This document shows, piece after piece, positions 59,761-64,000 of a DNA stretch of 64,000 nucleotides. Made by a program: the position numbers and the translations under genes. Positions within the stretch are counted from its first letter, which is position 1. Every line of letters begins with the position of its first letter. Source of the DNA: JANQIO01 sp043513815. Its GTDB lineage: Bacteria; Pseudomonadota; Gammaproteobacteria; Pseudomonadales; Halieaceae. The stretch spans positions 1,240,001 to 1,304,000 of the forward strand of contig CP121313.1 of the NCBI GenBank assembly GCA_043513815.1, written 5' to 3'. The notes below the pieces were generated by a model. It did no database searches. It saw nothing but the letters and a program-made list of their open reading frames with translations, and was not told where the DNA came from.

Positions 59761-61037
59761 ACCAGGTGCCTCGTCAGGCGGCTGTCACGGGTCAGGCGCT
59801 CCGCCAGCAGCGGGTGCAGGTAATCGCGCAGGGCTTCGCTGTCCAGCGCGTCGACCAGTTCGTTGATAAATCCGTAGCTCAGCATCACTTCCGCCTCGGC
59901 CCGATCCACCCCGCGGGTGCGCAGGTAATGCAGCATGCCCTCGTCGAGCTGCGCGACCGTGGCGCCGTGGGCACACTGTACGTCGTCAGCGTAGATTTCC
60001 AGCTCCGGCTTGGTGTTGATCTCTGCATCGGCGCTGGTCAGCAGGTTCTTGTTGGACAGCTGGGCCAGGGTTTTCTGGGCGTCCGGATGAATATGAATGC
60101 GGCCGTTGAACACAGCGCTGGAACTGTCTGCCATGATGCCGCGGAATACTTCATCGGTAGTGCAATGGGGCACCGCGTGTTCGATGCAGGTGTGGTAGTC
60201 CACATGCTCGGTGCCCTGCAGCAGGTAAATGCCGTTGAGATCGCAGTGGGCACCGGGGCCGTCGTGATTGACGACGATATCTATGCGCTTGAGTTCACTG
60301 CCCAGTGCAAGGTGAAAGCTGTCCAGGTGACTGTCGCGTGCGAGTGTGGCGTGTACTCCGCCAATATGCATCGCTCCGCCGCTTTCAACGTGCAGGCGAC
60401 TGTGCCGCAGGCGGCTGCCGGCCCCCAGCACCAGTTCGGTAATGCCGTTGGTGAACGCCGCTGGGCTATTGCCCAGGAAGTGCTCGATCACGTTCGCCCC
60501 GGCGTTGTCGCCCAGCACCACCAGCAGGCGCTGGCTCACGGTGAAGGCGGGCTCGCGCTCGCTGGTCTGGTAGACCAGGTGCAGGGGCGCTTCGAGTTGG
60601 GCGTTGTCGGCCACCTGCAGAAACAGCCCGTCGCTCAGGTTGGCGTCATTGAGATTGGCAAACAGGTGCTTGTCGGCGTCTACCACTGTGCCGAGTCGTT
60701 CAGCAATTTGCTGCGCCTGCTCGGGACTGGCGTCGGCGAAACGCACCAGGCTGACGCCGTCGGGCAATGACAACGAGCCCAGGTCGTCCTGTAACTGGCC
60801 ATCAATAAACAGCAGTCGGCCGCCGCCGAAGTCTGGCAGGGCAGGGGTGGTCGCGGGTGCGGCCGCGGGTGCGGAAAACTCGCGCTCCAGCGGGTGCAGG
60901 CTGGTGTATTTCCAGGCCTCGGTCTTGCGCGTTGGCTTTTGCGTCTCGCGCCAGCGGGCGGCCCCGGCGTCGCGTCGATTTGCCAGCCAGGCGGGCGCCT
61001 CGCTGTCTACCAGCAGACCCTGGATAAAATCGCTCAT
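59757..61037 (-). CDS. sufD: SufD, Fe-S scaffold subunit
   Basis: 426-aa SufD, which with SufB and SufC forms the SufBC2D scaffold that assembles Fe-S clusters using ATP. A long right-handed beta-helix (LVLGAGSRLRHSRLHVESGG and DIVNVHDGPG-type repeats) and C-terminal KPELEIYADDVQCAHGATVAQLDE, the conserved SufD/SufB block, are visible, followed by LRTRGVDRAEAEVMLSYGFI. It overlaps sufC by 1 nt and sufS by 4 nt. Confidence 0.94.
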   Translation of the reverse strand: MSDFIQGLLVDSEAPAWLANRRDAGAARWRETQKPTRKTEAWKYTSLHPLEREFSAPAAAPATTPALPDFGGGRLLFIDGQLQDDLGSLSLPDGVSLVRFADASPEQAQQIAERLGTVVDADKHLFANLNDANLSDGLFLQVADNAQLEAPLHLVYQTSEREPAFTVSQRLLVVLGDNAGANVIEHFLGNSPAAFTNGITELVLGAGSRLRHSRLHVESGGAMHIGGVHATLARDSHLDSFHLALGSELKRIDIVVNHDGPGAHCDLNGIYLLQGTEHVDYHTCIEHAVPHCTTDEVFRGIMADSSSAVFNGRIHIHPDAQKTLAQLSNKNLLTSADAEINTKPELEIYADDVQCAHGATVAQLDEGMLHYLRTRGVDRAEAEVMLSYGFINELVDALDSEALRDYLHPLLAERLTRDSRLTRHLV

Positions 61038-61783
61038 CAGGCGACGTCCTCGAGCCAGCCGTATCCCTTGTCCTCCAGCTCCAGGGCCAGGGACTTGTCG
61101 CCGGAGCGTACGATGCGGCCACCGGACAAAACGTGAACATAGTCGGGTTCGATGAAGTTCAGCAGTCGCTGGTAGTGGGTCACCAGTACAAAGGAGCGCT
61201 CAGGAGTGCGCATGGTGTTCACGCCCTTGGCCACGACCTGCAGCGCATCGATGTCCAGGCCGGAATCGGTTTCGTCCATGATGCACAGCTTCGGTTCCAG
61301 CAGCAGCATCTGCAGCAGTTCGTTGCGCTTTTTTTCGCCGCCGGAGAAGCCTTCATTGACGCCGCGCTTCAGGAACTCAACGTCGAGGTCGACGGCCTTG
61401 CTGGCCTCGCGCGCCATCTTCATGAAGCTCACCGTATCCAGCGCCTCCAGACCCCGGCTCTCGCGGGTGCTGTCCACGGCCGCTTTCAGGAATTCCATGT
61501 TGCTGACACCGGGAATTTCTACCGGGTACTGGAACGCCAGGAAGATGCCGGCGTGGGCACGCTCTTCAGTCTCCAGCTCCAGCAGGTCGCTGCCTTCAAA
61601 ACTGACGCTGCCGGCGGTGGCCTGGTAGCCCGGGCGTCCGGCCAGTACGTGGCCCAGAGTGCTCTTGCCGGAGCCGTTGGGGCCCATGATGGCGTGCACT
61701 TCACCGGGGTTTACCTCCAGGCTCAGGCCCTTGAGGATGTCCTTGCCTTCTACCTGCGCGTGCAGGTCTTCAATCTTCAACAT
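61037..61783 (-). CDS. sufC: SufC, Fe-S assembly ATPase
   Basis: 248-aa ABC-type ATPase of the SufBC2D complex. Walker A MGPNGSGKSTLGHVLAGRP, Q-loop FLAFQYPVEIPGV, signature FSGGEKKRNELLQ and Walker B CIMDETDSGLDIDAL are intact; VTHYQRLL is the switch His region. Length typical. It sits between sufB (22 nt upstream) and sufD (overlapping). Confidence 0.96.
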   Translation of the reverse strand: MLKIEDLHAQVEGKDILKGLSLEVNPGEVHAIMGPNGSGKSTLGHVLAGRPGYQATAGSVSFEGSDLLELETEERAHAGIFLAFQYPVEIPGVSNMEFLKAAVDSTRESRGLEALDTVSFMKMAREASKAVDLDVEFLKRGVNEGFSGGEKKRNELLQMLLLEPKLCIMDETDSGLDIDALQVVAKGVNTMRTPERSFVLVTHYQRLLNFIEPDYVHVLSGGRIVRSGDKSLALELEDKGYGWLEDVA

Positions 61784-61805
61784 TGCGTGTGTGCTCTCTT
61801 ACGAT

Positions 61806-63248
61806 TCAACCGACCGAGCCTTCAAGGCTCACCTCGAGTAGCTTGCCTGCCTCCACGGCGAATTCCATGGGCAGCTCTTTGAAGACTTCCTTGCAGAAGC
61901 CGTTGACGATCATCGAGACCGCCTTTTCCGCATCCAGCCCGCGCTGCAGGCACAGGTAGAGCTGGTCATCGCTGACCTTGGAGGTGGTGGCCTCGTGCTC
62001 TACGACGGCGGAGGGATTCTTGCTTTCAATATAGGGGAAGGTGTGGGCCGCACAGGTGTCGCCGATCAGCAGCGAATCACACTGGGTGTAGTTGCGCGCA
62101 CCTTCCGCGCGCGGCCCCATGCGCACGAGGCCACGATAGGCATTGCTGGATTTGCCCGCGGAGATGCCCTTGGAGATGATCGTCGACTTCGTATTCTTGC
62201 CGAGGTGAATCATCTTGGTGCCGGTATCCGCCTGCTGCCGATTGTTGGTCAGGGCCACCGAGTAGAACTCGCCGACGCTGTTGTCACCGCGCAGGATGCA
62301 GCTTGGGTACTTCCAGGTGATGGCCGAACCGGTCTCCACCTGGGTCCAGGAAATCTTGGCATTGGTGTGGGCCAGGCCGCGCTTGGTGACAAAGTTGTAG
62401 ATGCCACCCTTGCCGTTTTCGTCCCCCGGGTACCAGTTCTGTACTGTGGAGTACTTGATCTCGGCGTCGTCCAGTGCCACCAGTTCCACCACCGCGGCGT
62501 GCAGCTGGTTTTCATCGCGCATGGGGGCGGTGCAGCCTTCCAGGTAGCTCACGTGGCTGCCCTCATCGGCTACCACCAGGGTGCGTTCGAACTGGCCGGT
62601 ATTGGCCTCGTTGATTCGGAAGTACGTGGACAGCTCCATGGGGCAGCGTACGCCCTTGGGAATGTAGACAAAGGAGCCGTCGGAAAATACCGCGCTGTTA
62701 AGGGCGGCATAAAAGTTATCCTTGCGGGGTACCACGGTACCCAGGTATTTGCGCACCAGGTCGGGGTATTCCTGAATCGCCTCGGAAATCGAGCAGAACA
62801 GCACGCCAGCCTCGCCCAGCTTTTCGCGGAAGGTGGTGGTGACCGATACTGAGTCGAACACCACGTCTACGGCGACGCCCGCAAGCGCTGCCTGTTCGTG
62901 CAGTGGAATGCCCAGCTTCTCGTAGGTTTCCAGCAGCTCCGGGTCGACCTCGTCAAGGCTCTTGGGGCGCTTCTCCTCCATGCTCTTGGGAGAGGAGTAA
63001 TAGGAAATCGAGTTGAAGTCCACCTGCGGGTAATCCACATGGGCCCAGGTGGGGTCGGCCATTTCCTGCCAGACACGAAAGGCCTCGAGACGCCACTCCA
63101 GCATCCACTCCGGCTCGTTCTTCTTGGCGGAAAGGGCGCGCACGACGTCTTCGTTGAGACCGGGCGGAAAGGTTTCCGACTCGATCATGGTGGTAAAGCC
63201 CGCCGAGTACTCGCGCTTGATTGCCTTGTCGATGTGTTCTTGGCTCAT
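61806..63248 (-). CDS. sufB: SufB, Fe-S scaffold core subunit
   Basis: 480-aa SufB, the scaffold subunit on which clusters form. Conserved blocks: PKGVRCPMELSTYFRINE, EGCTAPMRDENQLHAAVVEL with a candidate sulfur-acceptor Cys, NWYPGDENGKGGIYNFVTKRG (in part NWYPGDENGKGG), and EHEATTSKVSDDQLYLCLQRG at the SufC-binding end. Full length. First structural gene of the operon, 63 nt after iscR on the same strand. Confidence 0.96.
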   Translation of the reverse strand: MSQEHIDKAIKREYSAGFTTMIESETFPPGLNEDVVRALSAKKNEPEWMLEWRLEAFRVWQEMADPTWAHVDYPQVDFNSISYYSSPKSMEEKRPKSLDEVDPELLETYEKLGIPLHEQAALAGVAVDVVFDSVSVTTTFREKLGEAGVLFCSISEAIQEYPDLVRKYLGTVVPRKDNFYAALNSAVFSDGSFVYIPKGVRCPMELSTYFRINEANTGQFERTLVVADEGSHVSYLEGCTAPMRDENQLHAAVVELVALDDAEIKYSTVQNWYPGDENGKGGIYNFVTKRGLAHTNAKISWTQVETGSAITWKYPSCILRGDNSVGEFYSVALTNNRQQADTGTKMIHLGKNTKSTIISKGISAGKSSNAYRGLVRMGPRAEGARNYTQCDSLLIGDTCAAHTFPYIESKNPSAVVEHEATTSKVSDDQLYLCLQRGLDAEKAVSMIVNGFCKEVFKELPMEFAVEAGKLLEVSLEGSVG

Positions 63249-63311
63249 GTCTTACCTTACGGTGATGTCACAGGGCCGGTTCGAAGTGCCCGGCGTCGCC
63301 TGCCTTTAAAG

Positions 63312-63800
63312 CTATACATTACTGACCGGGATTTCGGCCAGCTCGTCTATTTCGCCCACGTCGCCGCGCTGCTGCTGCTGGCTGGAGATGGAACGGATTT
63401 CCTGCCGGGTCACCAGGTCAGCCAGGGTGATGTCGCCCAGGAAGGCACGAATCTGGTCGCTGAGGTCCATCCACAGGTGGTGGGTCAGGCAGGTTTCGCC
63501 CTTCTGGCAGTCGCCGGCGCCCTGGCAGCGGGTGGCATCGGTGGTCTCATTGACCGCTTCGATCACCTCCGCCACGCTGATGGCCGTGGCGTCCTTGCCC
63601 AGGTGGTAGCCACCGCCGGGGCCGCGCACGCTCTGTACAAGGCCGCGTCGGCGCAGTTGGGCGAACAACTGTTCCAGGTAGGACAGTGAAATATCCTGGC
63701 GCTCGGAGATGCCCGCCAGGGGAATGGGGCCGCCGTCCTGATGCAGGGCGAGGTCAAGGATGGACGTTACCGCGTAACGCCCCTTGGTAGTCAGTCGCAT
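63312..63800 (-). CDS. iscR: IscR, Rrf2-family Fe-S-sensing regulator
   Basis: 162-aa repressor/activator that senses Fe-S status by binding a [2Fe-2S] cluster. Helix-turn-helix in the first 60 residues (LTTKGRYAVTSILDLAL, ISLSYLEQLFAQLR). Cluster ligands Cys92, Cys98, Cys104 and His107 occupy exactly the IscR positions. It leads the suf operon, and an IscR-type operator sits 51 nt upstream of its start, so it very likely autoregulates this Fe-S operon. Confidence 0.96.
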   Translation of the reverse strand: MRLTTKGRYAVTSILDLALHQDGGPIPLAGISERQDISLSYLEQLFAQLRRRGLVQSVRGPGGGYHLGKDATAISVAEVIEAVNETTDATRCQGAGDCQKGETCLTHHLWMDLSDQIRAFLGDITLADLVTRQEIRSISSQQQQRGDVGEIDELAEIPVSNV

Positions 63801-63850
63801 AGTGGAAAGTCGCCTGGGCGAGGGTTCGATTGCAGAAGCAAGACTATGTC

Positions 63851-63875
63851 ATACCCGAGTATTTTGGTCAACTAT
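63851..63875 (-). promoter_or_regulatory. IscR type-1 operator
   Basis: Read on the minus strand the 25-nt site begins ATAGTTGACCAAAA and ends TACTCGGGTAT. It agrees with the type-1 IscR consensus (ATASYYGACTRWWWYAGTCRRSTAT) at all but two positions. It lies 51 nt upstream of the iscR start, the right place for autorepression. A weaker ATAA..CC palindrome follows near 63873-63900. Confidence 0.82.
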
Positions 63876-63920
63876 AAGACCCTGAGAAGTGTCGGGTTAT
63901 AGTCGTCTCCGGGCGGCCTG

Positions 63921-64000
63921 CTAGCCGGGGCTGGCGTGGCTTGCGTCGACCTCACGTCTGGCGGTGGCCCGTCGGCAGATCTCGCGGGTCATACCCTTGA
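63921..64000 (-). CDS. C-terminal fragment of a gene upstream of iscR (possibly TrmJ)
   Basis: The last 25 residues of a minus-strand gene running in from beyond the right edge: KGMTREICRRATARREVDAS, then HASPG and stop TAG (63923-63921). Short, basic, helical tail resembling the end of tRNA/rRNA methyltransferase TrmJ, which commonly precedes iscR, but too short to be sure. It could equally be the end of another gene such as cysE. The intergenic gap to iscR (120 nt) holds the IscR operator. Confidence 0.4.
   Translation of the reverse strand, partial: KGMTREICRRATARREVDASHASPG

Overview
The window is GC-rich, densely coded DNA from a Gram-negative gammaproteobacterium. Two TonB-dependent receptors, lipoprotein and outer-membrane barrel genes, an iscR-suf operon, AvtA, GlpD and a Pit transporter all fit. 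A marine, Halieaceae/Cellvibrionales-like heterotroph is my inference; no rRNA or other taxonomic marker is present, and I saw no tRNA.

Layout. 1-4.1 kb: an FtsX-type ABC exporter (two permeases plus ATPase) and an outer-membrane barrel gene whose apparent start codon is ATA. 4.1-6.6 kb: an exported M20 amidohydrolase and a membrane acyltransferase. 6.8-9.6 kb: a Ser/Thr kinase, PP2C phosphatase and FHA protein. 9.8-11.7 kb: a large lipoprotein. 11.9-14.7 kb: a KshA-like Rieske oxygenase and a KstD-like flavoprotein, a likely steroid-ring pair. 14.9-17.5 kb: accessory small genes (PLA2-like secreted protein, FosA, a small membrane protein, an AT-rich orphan ORF, a GNAT enzyme), with candidate attC-like sites between several of them. 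17.5-22 kb: acyl-CoA ligase, acyltransferase and a TMTC-like membrane TPR protein. 22-25.4 kb: a VPS10/BNR exported protein. 25.8-31.7 kb: avtA, glpD, an outer-membrane barrel gene and a Trm112/methyltransferase fusion. 31.8-43.6 kb: a GntP permease, an AhpD-like protein, two TonB receptors, TetR and a divergent carotenoid oxygenase, DUF2505, cupin, RidA and YccF proteins. 44-50.3 kb: SelO, an MFS transporter, an amidohydrolase, an acyl-CoA dehydrogenase and a small periplasmic protein. 50.5-56.5 kb: a Pit transporter and two exported proteins with Lys/Ser-rich SKK repeats; the second lies behind a cyclic-di-GMP-I (GEMM) riboswitch. 56.5-63.8 kb: GDT1-like protein and the complete iscR-sufBCDS-sufA-sufT-sufE set, with an IscR-type operator upstream. 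63.9-64 kb: the C-terminal end of another minus-strand gene.

The most interesting signals are these: the c-di-GMP riboswitch with the pair of SKK-repeat exported proteins; two copies of a roughly 115-bp structured palindromic element (25.7 and 58.4 kb) that share an unpaired core but have different, self-complementary stems; and the integron-like organisation around fosA. REP-like palindromes (GTCATTCCCGCGAAAGCGGG type) and 32-bp tandem repeats fill the two largest gene-free gaps.
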